A stretch of DNA of 64,000 nucleotides from Incurvaria masculella (taxonomy: Eukaryota; Arthropoda; Insecta; Lepidoptera; Incurvariidae). The position numbers and the translations under genes are program-made. How positions within the stretch are numbered: position 1 is the stretch's first letter; each line of letters opens with the position of its first letter. The stretch is from assembly GCA_946894095.1 (NCBI GenBank), contig OX335655.1:14384001-14448000 (forward strand), written 5' to 3'. Below the pieces are notes generated by a model that worked only from the letters and a program-made list of their open reading frames with translations, did no database searches and was not told where the DNA came from. Below, piece by piece: positions 10,601-21,233 of the stretch.

Positions 10601-13600
10601 AACAGTTATGAATGGTACGTTGTGACATTTTATTCCAGGCATCATTAACCATCAGAATTGTATCTAGCACCGTTATTTTTGTAGAAGAGTTGTCTTCATT
10701 AGCATCAAGACAATTAATCATTTTGAGCACAAGGTTCTTCCTGAAATTCGTTTTGAGTGATCGTATTATTCCCTGATCCATTGGCTGTAGTACTAATGTT
10801 GTATTCGGCGGAAGGAAAGCAAGTGTTATAGACTTTAAATCAGTAACATTTGGATGGGCCGGGCAATTATCAACCAGCAATAGAATCTTTTTCTTCTTCT
10901 TCACCAAATCACGATCCCAATCACGAAGCCACTTTTCAAAAAGTTCTGACGTCATCCAAGCTTTACGATTGTTAGCATAATCGACAGGTAATGATTTGAC
11001 ACTTTTAAAACATCTTGGTTTTTGTGACTTTCCAATAATGAGCAATGTCTTTTTCTCTGTGCCACTCATATTAGCTGCTACCATGACAGTTATTCTATCT
11101 TTCGACAACTTACCTCCACTACAATTGTCACCTTTAAATTTTAAAGTTTTATCCGGCATTAATTTGTAAAAAAGTCCAGTTTCATCAGCATTAAATATCT
11201 CATCATCAGAAAATTTTCTTCGTTAATTTGGCCACACAGATATCAACCAGTTTTTTGTTGAATTTTGATCAACAGACGAAGATTCACCGACAATTTTTCC
11301 CGCCACAATGTTATGTCGAACTTTAAAACGACTGATCCAGCTTGCAGAACAATTGAAGTCGAGAATACCAAAACGCGCAGCAAAACCATTTGCCTTTTCC
11401 TGTAGCATAGGGCCGCTGACAGGTATTCCTTTGTTTCTCATGTTTTTAAACCACTGAATTAATGCTTGATCAACATTTTCTTGTCGTGATTTTCGAAGCC
11501 TCTTCGGTTTCAAAACATTTGAATTGAACGACTCCTTAATGCGGTTCTTGTTTTTAAAAATCATTGAAATTGTCGAATGACCCACGCCAAATTCCTTTGC
11601 GAGACATGAGTTAGATTCTCCATTTTCTAATCTGCATATTATTGCACCTTTCTCCTCAATTGTAAATGCTTTCCGTCGTTGAGACATTTTTGACATTTTT
11701 TTCACAGTAACAAACGAAAAACAACGTGTGACCTTCAAGCGTCAATTACCCACTGAGATTCAAAACAAAAACGAGCCATGTGCCGAACGTCGTCGGGAAT
11801 CAACGAACATTACCGAAGGTGTACAGAATCATGTCGGTCATTATAACCGGACATAATTTATTAAAAATGGGTCATAATAAGCGACATGTCACTGTAAGGG
11901 AAGTCATTATATCCGACTATTTATAAAGAATTTCATATGAAAACCAATCTTCGTAGTATAGTTACGTCATAATAACCGGTTGGTCAATATAGGCGGAGTC
12001 ATAATAAACGGATTCTACTGTACTTTTTGCGTTATGTGTGCAAACAACTTTATATGGGTCGGAACAGCCTTAAAACTACTGGCAATATTTAAAATTTGTG
12101 ATATTCATTAAATATTAATATCACAAATAAGTGTTTTTATGTTTGCATCATAAACCCAGCAACCTCAGCAACCCTTGGAGTGCAATACTTTTTACTTTCT
12201 TTGTACAAAATACTTTATATGTGTCGGAACAGTATTAATGAATATATGCAACAATGTTTACTAATTTCCAGACCGAAAAAGACCCCAACGCTCCGAAGAA
12301 ACCTTGCAACGCGTTCTTCCAATACTGCCAGGAGCAGCGGCCGCGGGTGGTGGCGGAGACGGGTGGCGACACGGGCCTGCCAGAGATGAGCAAGCAAGAG
12401 GTCACCAAGCAGCTCGCGTCGCGTTGGCGTGCCCTCTCCATCGAGGACAAGAAGGTGCGTCGAGTTGACTGGCAACAAATTGTGTGATAATGCAGGTGTA
12501 CATGAACTCCACAATAGGTAAAAAATGTTGACGTTTTCCTTCATATGGGGCCTGATTTATATCCGGTAAACAGTTACAATTTGATGTCTATTAGGTGACA
12601 CAGTCTAACAGCTGTATTTGTCGAATAAAAAAAAACTTTGTAATAATTCCAACCATTTTTAATCAGGAGTTTTTTAAAATCCATGACAAACATGCTAACA
12701 AAAGATAATGTTTTTGTAAAATCCTTTAATGTCGAGCGGTTAGAGGCCCTGGGCCACACTTCACTAGAGGAGCGAAGACAGCGAGGCGACCTATTTAAAA
12801 CCTTCAAAATATTAAACATTTTCACGTAGGTACATATTTATTATTTGAAACCGGGTGTCGTGCCCTACAGCCCCTTATCAGTGTCCGTAGCCCGACGTCA
12901 CTGCGACCTGAAAAGATATATTGTGACTTAGGTAGGTACATAACCTAAAGGGTTATGTATTCCATGAAATACTTCCTGGACATTCTCTGAAACTCAACCA
13001 TAACAGCTTCAATTCCAACCCCAGAAAATATTTTCTGTTAAACCGTGTTGTGGATGACTGGAAAAAGCTGCTGGAGGAAGTCATAAGTGCCATCTAAGTG
13101 AACAGTGTCAAAAACCATTCCGACAATCGGTAAAAAATTAAAAATAAAAGAAAGTAATAAATGTATAACGAACACTTCATAAAGTAAAAAAAAAGATAAT
13201 GTGAACTCAATCAGTGAAATACACGCATCAGCTTGTAGCTGCTAGTGTATATGACAATAATAATAATTAATATGATTATAGGCTCTGTTATATTCCTGAA
13301 CATTACATTTTTCAATATTATTTCATGCCTAAAAATTCTAAAAAACAATATTTGCAAAAAAAACCTCACAAATTCGCTAGAGAAAAAGCATAAAAAATAA
13401 TAATAATAAACACTGCCACCCAGTGTGCAAGTATTTTTAACAATTTTACAAATAAACCGACATCGATTTGACATGGACAAACTATTCCTCAGTGGAACAG
13501 ATTTATTTTGCAGTAAATAATTTTGTATTTTGTAATTAAATTATTTTGACTAATTTCACACCTATCGGAACTAATAATATGTTTTGATCTTTCAGGTGTA

Positions 13601-13682
13601 CGTCGCAATGTTTGAGAGATCAAAGGAGAAATATGCAGAAGAAATAGCAGCTTATGTGAGAAAAGATCCTGCAAACCAATGA
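7681..13682 (+). CDS. INO80 complex subunit F (TFPT)-like protein with C-terminal HMG box
   Basis: Four exons: 7681-7859, 8708-8957, 12272-12454 and 13596-13682, all GT/AG with matching phases (2,0,0), giving 232 residues. Residues about 36-95 match the TFPT/INO80F coiled coil: YRRKYQLLLERCEVLQQDNE, then IHEAKKITKRYKKDVKLLME and GDGYR. A basic linker (about 100-143) follows. Then comes an HMG box (about 147-228): DPNAPKKPCNAFFQYCQEQR, a short insertion GDTGLPEM, KQEVTKQLASRWRALSIEDK and VYVAMFERSKEKYAEEIAAY. TFPT is a subunit of the INO80 chromatin remodeller; yeast Nhp10, also INO80, is an HMG protein. I infer a nuclear INO80 subunit. The ATG at 7681 is the first in frame, with a second ATG two codons on. 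A poly(A) signal candidate is AATAAA at 14441. Intron 3 carries a pogo transposon. Confidence 0.88.
8237..8553. mobile_element. Foldback MITE in intron 1 of the INO80F-like gene
   Basis: The left arm starts 'ccccatacaaacgtagttta' and the right arm is its reverse complement 'taaactacgtttgtatggga'. Similarity continues inward for about 100 bp per arm ('cagatatttgtgtctgcatg' on the left). No coding sequence is present. The target duplication was not resolved. Confidence 0.7.
9000..9923. repeat. Cluster of short inverted repeats in intron 3
   Basis: A small palindromic element sits at 9735-9861: it opens 'cacaatttcaggtttaatgg' and closes 'aaccaataatcctgaaattg'. A related half-copy is near 9030. 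The block 9610-9695 is the reverse complement of the sequence made by joining 9900-9923 to 12023-12075. A third version lies at 12170-12232. The cluster served as target for the pogo insertion. Confidence 0.6.
9924..12020 (-). mobile_element. pogo/Tigger-type DNA transposon
   Basis: Terminal inverted repeats begin CAGTAGAATCCGTTTATTAT at 9924 and end with its complement at 12020. They are flanked by a TA duplication (9922-9923 and 12021-12022), as expected for Tc1/mariner-pogo transposons. The pre-insertion sequence can be read from neighbouring repeat copies ('gtgcaatactttttgcg'), which confirms the boundaries. The transposase runs on the minus strand. The element lies inside intron 3 of the INO80F-like gene, antisense to it. 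Confidence 0.92.
10149..11738 (-). pseudogene. Tigger-like transposase interrupted by one stop codon
   Basis: The N-terminal part (11738 down to 11226) has a CENP-B/pogo helix-turn-helix (RRKAFTIEEKGAIICRLENG, KEFGVGHSTISMIFKNK) and a second DNA-binding segment (WISRFKVRHNI). A TAA at 11223-11225 ends it. The same frame then continues for 21 codons (FNADETGLFYK, first catalytic Asp) into the DDE domain (LLLVDNCPAH, FLPPNTTLVLQPMDQGIIRS) to 10149. Without the stop the protein would be about 530 residues, close to the usual length. Frame and catalytic residues are otherwise intact, so inactivation looks recent, or the stop could be a sequencing error. Confidence 0.9.
13018..13130 (+). pseudogene. 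LINE ORF2 tail, degenerate
   Basis: Translation gives PRKYFLLNRVVDDWKKLLEE, a stop and then more similar residues. This is the terminal motif of jockey/CR1-type LINE reverse transcriptases, related to the fragment at 6862. It lies in intron 3 just upstream of the last exon of the INO80F-like gene. Confidence 0.55.
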
Positions 13683-14140
13683 CCGTAATCTAAATAGAAT
13701 AGTACTCTCCGGTGTGATATTACTTTTAGGTTTTAGCATTAAATATACTGTAAATTTAAATCATTTTCATAAATTAATTGAAAACATTATATTGAATGTA
13801 GCTCCAATTTTGGTAAAATACCTCGAAAATTAAAACCCAGAAAGTTTTACTTCATTATGGCAACTCGTTGCAAAAAGTATCCTACAACTCTATAACACAA
13901 CGTCTACCGAGCTGCAGTTACGTGGCGGAGTAAACAATTTTAAAGTCGCAAACCAGTCGAGAATCACTATGGCGAAAGCATACATGATGTTGGATTGTTA
14001 AATTCGCCTACATTTACAGCGTATTCCTATGTTTTTCCAAGATATAAAAGTTTTTTTTCTCTGAAGTGTCTTTTGATATTTTAAATTTATGTTTTTGTCT
14101 AGTGTAATTTGACGCGACGTCTAACCGTGCATAAGGTCTT

Positions 14141-14395
14141 GGCATGTAACCTAGATCCCACGTGGCGTGTCAGGCTATTGTCAGTAGGTGTGATATTAGT
14201 TTCCATGTTCTTACGGAACATTCGATTCTTTTTACACTGAATTAATTAATTACTTTGTATGGAAAGTATAACTATTTATTTAGAGGATATTCAGAAAATA
14301 GTTATTGAACTTTTTTGTTAATTTCAAACCTAATAATCATTTCCCAAATTTAATGTACTGGCCGTTATGTCCAACACCCTGTATAAGATTGTTAC
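14141..14395 (+). repeat. Repeat copy, inverted relative to 18208-18490
   Basis: Landmarks 'cctagatcccacgtggcgtg', 'tactttgtatggaaagt', 'aggatattcagaaa' and 'actggccgttatgtccaaca' recur in reverse complement and order at 18208-18490. Neither copy codes. The two copies bracket the HAGH gene and point toward each other. Confidence 0.7.
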
Positions 14396-14842
14396 ATTAT
14401 CAGTTTGACTTATCCATAAAATATATGTTATCTGATGTGTAATAAAACAAAGGATCAACAATATATATTTTTAATAACTTGGTCTTAAAAAATACAAAAA
14501 AATCCGAGACACCGCTGTACATAAATATTTTGTGTGATTCATTGTGGTTTATTGTCCTTATGGCACACTACTTTTTGTGTTACTTTTCTATGTGTCAACG
14601 TGACAGAGTATTGTAAATATAATAACATTTAAAGTATATATTAATTTAATTGTTTTTCAAGAGGGCTCCAAGCATACGTTAATGTTAAGCCTATGTGCCA
14701 CAAAACCAATCCCAAGATGGTGGACGTTGCCTCCAAATATGATTAAAGTCTAAAATAAAAATGCTACCTTCCCCATAACTTAGTTAGCAAAGCAAAAAAC
14801 AAATGCAATGTGCAGTCTTCAATTTGGAAACATGGGCGCAAG

Positions 14843-17800
14843 TTAAGCTTTGAAACTATCCTTTTCTTTCCTGATAACCCTCATAGTTTCAATGCTGTCG
14901 TTCTTTTTGGCGTGTTTCTGGACCAATGACTCCGTCACTCTCATAAATGGATTATAAAGTTTTTCTTCTGCAATTGTAGATGGAACCTGAAAAAAAAACA
15001 TGAAAATATTCCTACATTTCATTCACTGTGATCATATTTGTGTTAACTGCACCATTGCATTGCAAGCCTGCCTAGATTGGCACCATCGCATTGGATAATT
15101 AATCGAAGCGGCAATAAAAAATTGTCTGTGTTTTCCATCCAGTTGAATGTAGCTGTTCTCATAAAGACAAGGTATTGTATTGTATTGTTTATTTATCATC
15201 CATAGACAGTACACTGCACTCGCATTTGTCATATCTTAGCATTGGCCAGTTCAGCAAAACAAAACACAGCGAAGAAGAACTGGAAAGAAACTCCGCTGTT
15301 TTTTTTTTCAACGTCCACTTAGTCTAAGTTTACAAAAGTGTTTGTCAATTATTTTAACAAAAACATAGGTAAAACACTAAATTGACATAGATACACAACA
15401 TTTACAATCCATGCCGTATGCAACAGTTCATGACAAATATCATTTTATTTGCAAAGACAATCCCCTCCAACTAATATGTTGCCAATTGGAGCAGGCCAGT
15501 CCCCACACACAGCACCCGTTCACGAGCATCACGCCGGGCACAGCCATTACCTCTTTCAACCATATTTTGGGGAAAGAGATAACCCAAGCCAAGCGTCACC
15601 GTAAGCAAGGACCTTTAAGCGATGCACTGCTCCAGTGGCAACACAACACTGAAACACTTGCACATTAGGTTTTAATACTATAAGTTTTGTCATAAACTAC
15701 TACTGTCAGCTGATCACATAGTTACATGTCCCTTTAAATGCTACCACCTACAGAAAATTAAGAGTATAATGGTTTGAGAGCAGCCCTATCAATAAAGTAA
15801 TAAAAGATTCCTATATGAGATTTTGACCAATACCGAGAAACTAATAATGCTTAACTAAAATAAAATTCGGGTGTATAGAGCCCTCGGCGTTCCTGGCGTG
15901 GTACCTAATTCCTACAATTCAGCATATTAGAATACAGTTGGTACTAAAATATTTTCGCAGAAGCAAAAACTAAATTCGGTCATGTGACTAGTTTAGATGA
16001 AAATGTCTGGATAAAATAGAATAAACAAAAAAAAGGTCATACTGGGACTTGGGTTCTTAAAATGATTATACACCAGAGAGCATGGAAGGACGACATTAGC
16101 AAACCGAAACTCGTGTACAGGGCCGGCAGATTTTTGTCAAGTTCACAGGACGACATGTAAGAATGATATTTTTGAGATTACCGCGGTTGTTAGACATGTT
16201 TGAAAAATGTTACGGCTTTTCACGCGGCACGAAGAGACAATCTCCGACGTTTCAAGCTGGTGTATAATCATTTTAAAAACCCAAGTCCCAGCATGACCTC
16301 TTTTTTGTTTATTCCATTTGCAGGGCTAGTTTGAATATGTACAGGAAATTTACACTTACAGTCGGTTTTCCTTCCTTCCGAACTATAGTTGACCATTCTA
16401 TCTTCTTTTTGACATCGAGATTGTCCGGCTCAACATGCTGAGCGAATTTGAGGTTCTGCAGCGAGTACTCGTGGCCGCAAAAGACGCGCGTCGAGTCAGG
16501 CAGGCTGCCGAGTACCCGAACTAGGGCTTCGTACATCTGCTCGGCTGTGCCTTCGAAGAAGCGCCCACAGCCGCCCAGGAACAATGTGTCCCCTGAGGAA
16601 AAAAGACAGATGAGGATGAGATAGACGCTCGGATTATCCAGGGATGGCAAACAACTCTAGTTCCTTCAAATCACGGAAGCTGCTTAGGAAGTGAGGGCCC
16701 GAAACGACTCCTACGCTTGATTTGGCAGCTCAGTACATTTTTTAATGTTTTTAACTTTGTTATTTTTGCAGGGTGTCACAAAGATAGGACATTCAGTAAA
16801 AAGTTTGTAAAGTGAGGTCGTCTTGCCAGGTATGCTCAGTACAATGAACGACTTGGCGTATTTGTATGGAAGCATGCCTAATGTACCACGAGGCAAGACT
16901 TTGATGAAGAATAAATGAAACTATATTTTATTATACTCGTATTTAAAATTAGTAAATAAATATTTCATTTAGAAACTTCAAAAAGATGAAAGATTATATT
17001 TAATTGAAACATAATACTAAATATCTAACGCCCCCATGGTTTGATAAAGGTTTTTTTTTAGATATTTATGTGTTATTGAAATAAAAGCACCAGGAACTTA
17101 CCTTTACATCTTGATATTGAATCTACAATATTACTTATCGAAATCCTTGGAGTTGTTGTATTCTTTGTAAATGAAAGGTGCTTATACTCAGCCCTATCGA
17201 ACTGAACACAGTCAGCTGACACTCTTAAAAAAGACTTAAAAAAGAATCTGTTTGAAGACCTCTGAAACTGTCCAGTTCAAGATAGCAAGATTTTACCAGT
17301 AAATACGACAGGGTCGCTGTCTTGCTCCGGCGAGGTGACGTAGTAACAGAAATGGCCGCTCGTATGGCAGGGCGTGAAGAGGCATGTCACCGACAGTTTT
17401 CCGACCTGCACGATTGCGTTGTGCACCAGCTTCTCGGTGAGTGCGCCGATGCGTTCGTCGCCGCCGAACACGCGCAGGCCTGGCTTTTTCTTCAGTAGAT
17501 CCTCGTTACCACCAGCGTGGTCCCTGAAAATTGACAAAGCACAGCAGGACTCAAGATCGGCGAAGGGTTTGCGGTATCAAGTAATTTATGTTAATTCAAT
17601 ATTGATGTATAACATATACAATATGTTCCCACCAGAATGTAAAACCTTGCATCCAAGATATACATGATTTTTATTAAAAGGTCTCAAAACGAGTCAGTAC
17701 TCCTGTTTATGGTGAGAATCCTACCATGCAAAGGTATGGTGGAACACCAGACAGGCCAACGTCAGTTAACTTTAAGTAAAGTTTTCACAAAATGTAGATA

Positions 17801-18828
17801 TTTTTAAAAATCCAACAATTTTGGATTTGGCCATGAAGGCACATGAAGGTTTTGTGTTGCTCTTGTATAATTCTTTAACTCTTTGACCTTTTTGCAAAAG
17901 TCTATTTGGCTTAATTTTCACATATGATTAGAGAATAGTCGAAAAAAGATAGCCATTTAAATTAACAAGTAACACAAAAGTCATGGAATTTTATCAGCCT
18001 TATCTCTTAACCAGATTAAGATATAAGCGCGTGCACAAATTGTCCAAATTGTTTGTGATGCTGACAGCTTTGAGCATTGTAATCGTTAACAGTTCAAATA
18101 GGACCATGTTGTCGATGTGTCATTATGACAGTCAAAATGGAGTGCAATTCAAATGTTACGCTCCATTTGAAAAACCCTTGTAGAGGGGAAAGGGTATTAG
18201 TAAAGCGTGCATATCCCGGTGTTGCAACGGCCAGTACAGAAAATTTGGGAAATGATGATTGGGATTCAAATAAACAAAAAAGTTTAAGAACTTTTTGCTA
18301 AATATCCTCTAAAGAAAAACTTAGACTGACTGTACAAAGTAATTCATAATTTAGTGTAAACAAATTGAATGTTTCTAAAGAACGCGGAAACGTTTTATGT
18401 AACTGGACATGGATGGGTAATTAAACACCTACCATCGTGACATTAGCATGACACGCCACGTGGGATCTAGGTCTCATGCTTGGTTACAACACCTGTCAAA
18501 TGCGTTTCGGACTTCAACCAACATCGGGCTTTAACCATAATATATAATAACTCAAATTGGGAGGAGCTATGCGTATCACTTCTGACAACAGCCTTCCGAT
18601 TTACGGAGATATGCTAAAATGAAAGCTAGAACTATGATAAAGAAACCACTAAACGGACCAGTGGTGATGAGTGGTGAGCACCGTAGTGAGGTTGACACCC
18701 TCCTCACGAACGGCGTCCAGCACCGTGTCGGGCTCAACTGGGTCCACGATCGCCGCCTCCTTGGTCACTGGGTCCACGATTAGGTACATGTAGTTGTCCT
18801 GGAGCGCCGGCAGTATCCGCACCCTCAT
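14843..18828 (-). CDS. HAGH: Hydroxyacylglutathione hydrolase (glyoxalase II)
   Basis: This enzyme hydrolyses S-D-lactoylglutathione to D-lactate and glutathione, the second step of methylglyoxal detoxification. Exons on the minus strand are 18659-18828, 17297-17523, 16360-16592 and 14843-14986, joined with phases 2,1,0 to 257 residues; human cytosolic glyoxalase II has 260. It is a metallo-beta-lactamase fold enzyme. The binuclear metal ligands are all present and fall on the human numbering: THHHWDH (His54, His56, Asp58, His59), His110 in CHTSGH, Asp134 in FTGDTLF and His173 in CGHEYS. The C-terminus [13 protein letters not shown] keeps the Arg/Lys substrate-binding pattern. The start [13 protein letters not shown] matches the cytosolic form. 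The exon reads open upstream to an acceptor at 18888-18889, so a 5' exon, perhaps with a mitochondrial leader, may exist; I did not find it. A poly(A) candidate is AATAAA (complement of 14548-14553). Confidence 0.95.
15080..15180 (-). mobile_element. SINE fragment
   Basis: This is a partial copy of the tRNA-derived SINE body ('ttggcaccatcgcattgga', 'tgtgttttccatccagttg', 'aatgtagctg') in the last intron of HAGH. The tRNA-like head is absent. Confidence 0.65.
15181..15410 (-). mobile_element. LINE 3' untranslated remnant (copy 1)
   Basis: It shares 'cactgcactcgcatttgtca', 'cagttcagcaaaac', 'gaagaactggaaagaaactc' and 'cgctgttttttttttcaa' with 51453-51609. The reverse complement of the same family is at 44385-44590. 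The pattern of 5'-truncated copies with a common end suggests a LINE 3' UTR. No coding sequence is left. Confidence 0.6.
16021..16312. mobile_element. MITE with about 55-bp terminal inverted repeats, in a HAGH intron
   Basis: The left arm 'ggtcatactgggacttgggt' followed by 'aaaatgattatacacca' is mirrored on the right by 'tggtgtataatcatttt' and 'acccaagtcccagcatgacc'. The element ends about 45 bp from HAGH exon 3. Non-coding. Confidence 0.75.
18208..18490 (-). repeat. Repeat copy, inverted relative to 14141-14395
   Basis: This is the second copy of the repeat described at 14141. Here it is joined to a SINE-tail-like stretch ('actggacatggatggg'). It lies in the first intron of HAGH. Confidence 0.65.
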
Positions 18829-19129
18829 GTTGCTGTAAACTAGCTGCTGAGTGAGGCTGTGGGGGCCCGTCTGCCTGTACGTCAGAGCTGCGGGAGTTTT
18901 CAAAAAAAGATTGTTATTAAAAAGAAACCAAGGTTTTTAGGTTTTTTTGCTTTGAGTGGGTAAAGGGGGTATGAGACTGTGAATATGTTTATCTTATTTT
19001 GCTTAATGACATATGACGTCATATGTTTTTTTAGATTTTAACTGTTGTTCCACATATTACAACATCACAGAGATTTACTTCGAAGCATCAGAGGTCCTCC
19101 AGGTCGTGTCGCGAATCCTGAGCCGGTAG

Positions 19130-19467
19130 TCTAAGTTGTCACCTAAATTGGCGTAACGGCAAACCGATCGACTGGCGTTTTCAATTGTATGGAGAAATTG
19201 AAGAACGCGCGCAGCGGGCGTTAAGCGAACTAACATTTGCGAGTCCGAGCTTGATTTGACAGCTTACTCAACTTTGCCGTAAATACGTCGACGTTGCCGT
19301 TTACGTCCACTCCGCGTTTTCATACAAATCGGAAGTCCGCGTTTGACTTTGACAGCTTGAAGAAGTAAAACCACAGAATATCTAGTAAAAACTTGTATGG
19401 AGTTTGGAGAAAACGCCAGTCGATCGGTTTGCCGTAAACGCCAATTTCGGTGAGAACTCAGACTGCC
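19130..19467. mobile_element. MITE family with CACCTAAATTGGCG ends (copy 1)
   Basis: Ends 'gtcacctaaattggcgtaac' and 'acgccaatttcggtgagaac' are near inverted repeats. Internal landmarks 'gcgagtccgagcttgatttgacagc' and 'tgactttgacagcttgaaga' recur in copies at 28203-28513 and, inverted, at 35026-35331. About 310-340 bp, non-coding. Confidence 0.8.
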
Positions 19468-21142
19468 CACTCTGATGATGTCCAAAGTGTGGTGGACGAA
19501 ACATCAAGCTAAGTAAGCTGAACACTGTTTATACGTAAACGTAAACATGACGTCATGATGTCATAATGCTAATTTTGATTTTTGACTTACTTTTTGAACA
19601 CAACTTTAATCGCTACATGTACTTTATGTATTGTCAAACCAGACCTGACCTGATGGACAGGACTGTTCTTCCTCGCAATTTGATTAAAATGGACTAGCGG
19701 ACGTTTTCGTGCTTTAAAATGTGTAATAGGCCCAAAAACGTACTTCGAACTCGCTGCTACACTCGACGTTTTGATTGCCCGGTCGTCATGCTGACAAGGC
19801 TAATAAATCAACGTCATTAAATTGGCTTACCAAATTAATTTAACAAAAACCCATACTAGTAATGACAAAGTGTCAATATGCCTGTTTACAAGCACTTCTA
19901 TAACTGCTGTGTGATTATTTACATTTCGAGACTGAATAATTTAGGGTAATTGCATATCTACCTCAACAAATAATGGGGAGTTGGAAATAGCATATATCCC
20001 TCCTTACCTCGGAAGTATAGACGGGTGATGTTCTGCGACAGCGAAACTGGCAGTTTGGCAACTAACTGAGAAAGCATTGGATATTCAGATTTTTCAGGAT
20101 TCAAAGAAATCTAATTCTGATCGAAATATGTATGGATTCCAGCATTAATATTCTCAGAAAGGGAAACAATTTATCACAGCAAATCACCAAACTACAGATT
20201 TTCCAGCACAGAATATAATAAAACTAAATACTGTTTTCCAGCACAGAAAATAACAGTAATTCAGAATATGAATTTTCTATGCAATAATCCATAGAAGGAA
20301 TTATATTTTTTTGTCAAGCAATACTTTTTCGCATCTTATGGATGCGAAAAAGATTGCGAAATTGTTTTTTGGTATTGTTTATATTTTTTTTTGTTTTTTA
20401 GGAGTCTCTGAATGTCGAGCGGTATTTTATTTCGACTTTTATAGATTATTGATAAGCGGTCACTTTTTTCTATCTCGGTAAGTCAAAAGCTTGCACAGAA
20501 CTTTTCTTTCGTCAAATAATCTTTTTGTACGCTGAAATGCGTATATTTATACTTAATAGGAATTCAAGTTATTGTTTTTTATACACAACGGATTTATTTT
20601 TAAATTATTAATCTGGTGAATTTTAGGCTGCATATTTATTTGACCATAGAGCTACATATGTCAGTTCAGAAAAGTACGCCTACCTCTATCATTTTAATTA
20701 TAGTAACCAGGAAAATCAAATGTATTATGCAATGGTTTTTATTTTTAAATTAATGATCTGGTGAATGCATAGAAAGCTGCGCGCGCATGCTAGGTCTATG
20801 GGTGAATGCAGTATCACGCCTACCCAGCTGCTGCAGATGCAATTTGATTCGATTGTTTCATTATGTATTAACATAACTAAGAACGGCAATAAAAAAATCA
20901 TTTTGATTTTTATCCGGATTTTTTATTCGGCGGTACTTGCTCAGAATGAGGTAGGTATGTTACAGACTTACCTAATTTGAGTGGATGTTGCGTGACCTCA
21001 GTGCGTGACACTGAGCAAACATTGGCGCTCAGCACAGTACTCTCTATTTAATATACTATTTGAATACATTTCATGATTGTAAAGATATACACTCGGCAAA
21101 TATGTACATTACTTACTTATTTAATAAATATGCACTGGTGGC
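19468..21142. other. Intergenic stretch without a recognised gene
   Basis: AT-rich DNA between HAGH and the receptor gene. I see a 29-bp hairpin at 20327-20355 ('ctttttcgcatc' with its complement) and two similar 'tttttaaattaatgatctggtgaat' segments near 20595 and 20740. No coding region is supported. Confidence 0.5.
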
Positions 21143-21150
21143 TATATAAG
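21143..21150 (+). promoter_or_regulatory. TATA box candidate for the ionotropic receptor
   Basis: TATATAAG lies 84 bp upstream of the receptor ATG. It is a good match to the eukaryotic TATA consensus at a plausible distance for a short leader. Confidence 0.5.
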
Positions 21151-21233
21151 GTCAACGTATTTACTTTCCCTGTAAAGGACGTTTGCCGCTGGATTCACTA
21201 ATACGTGCGCAATTTGCTTAACAAATAAGTACA

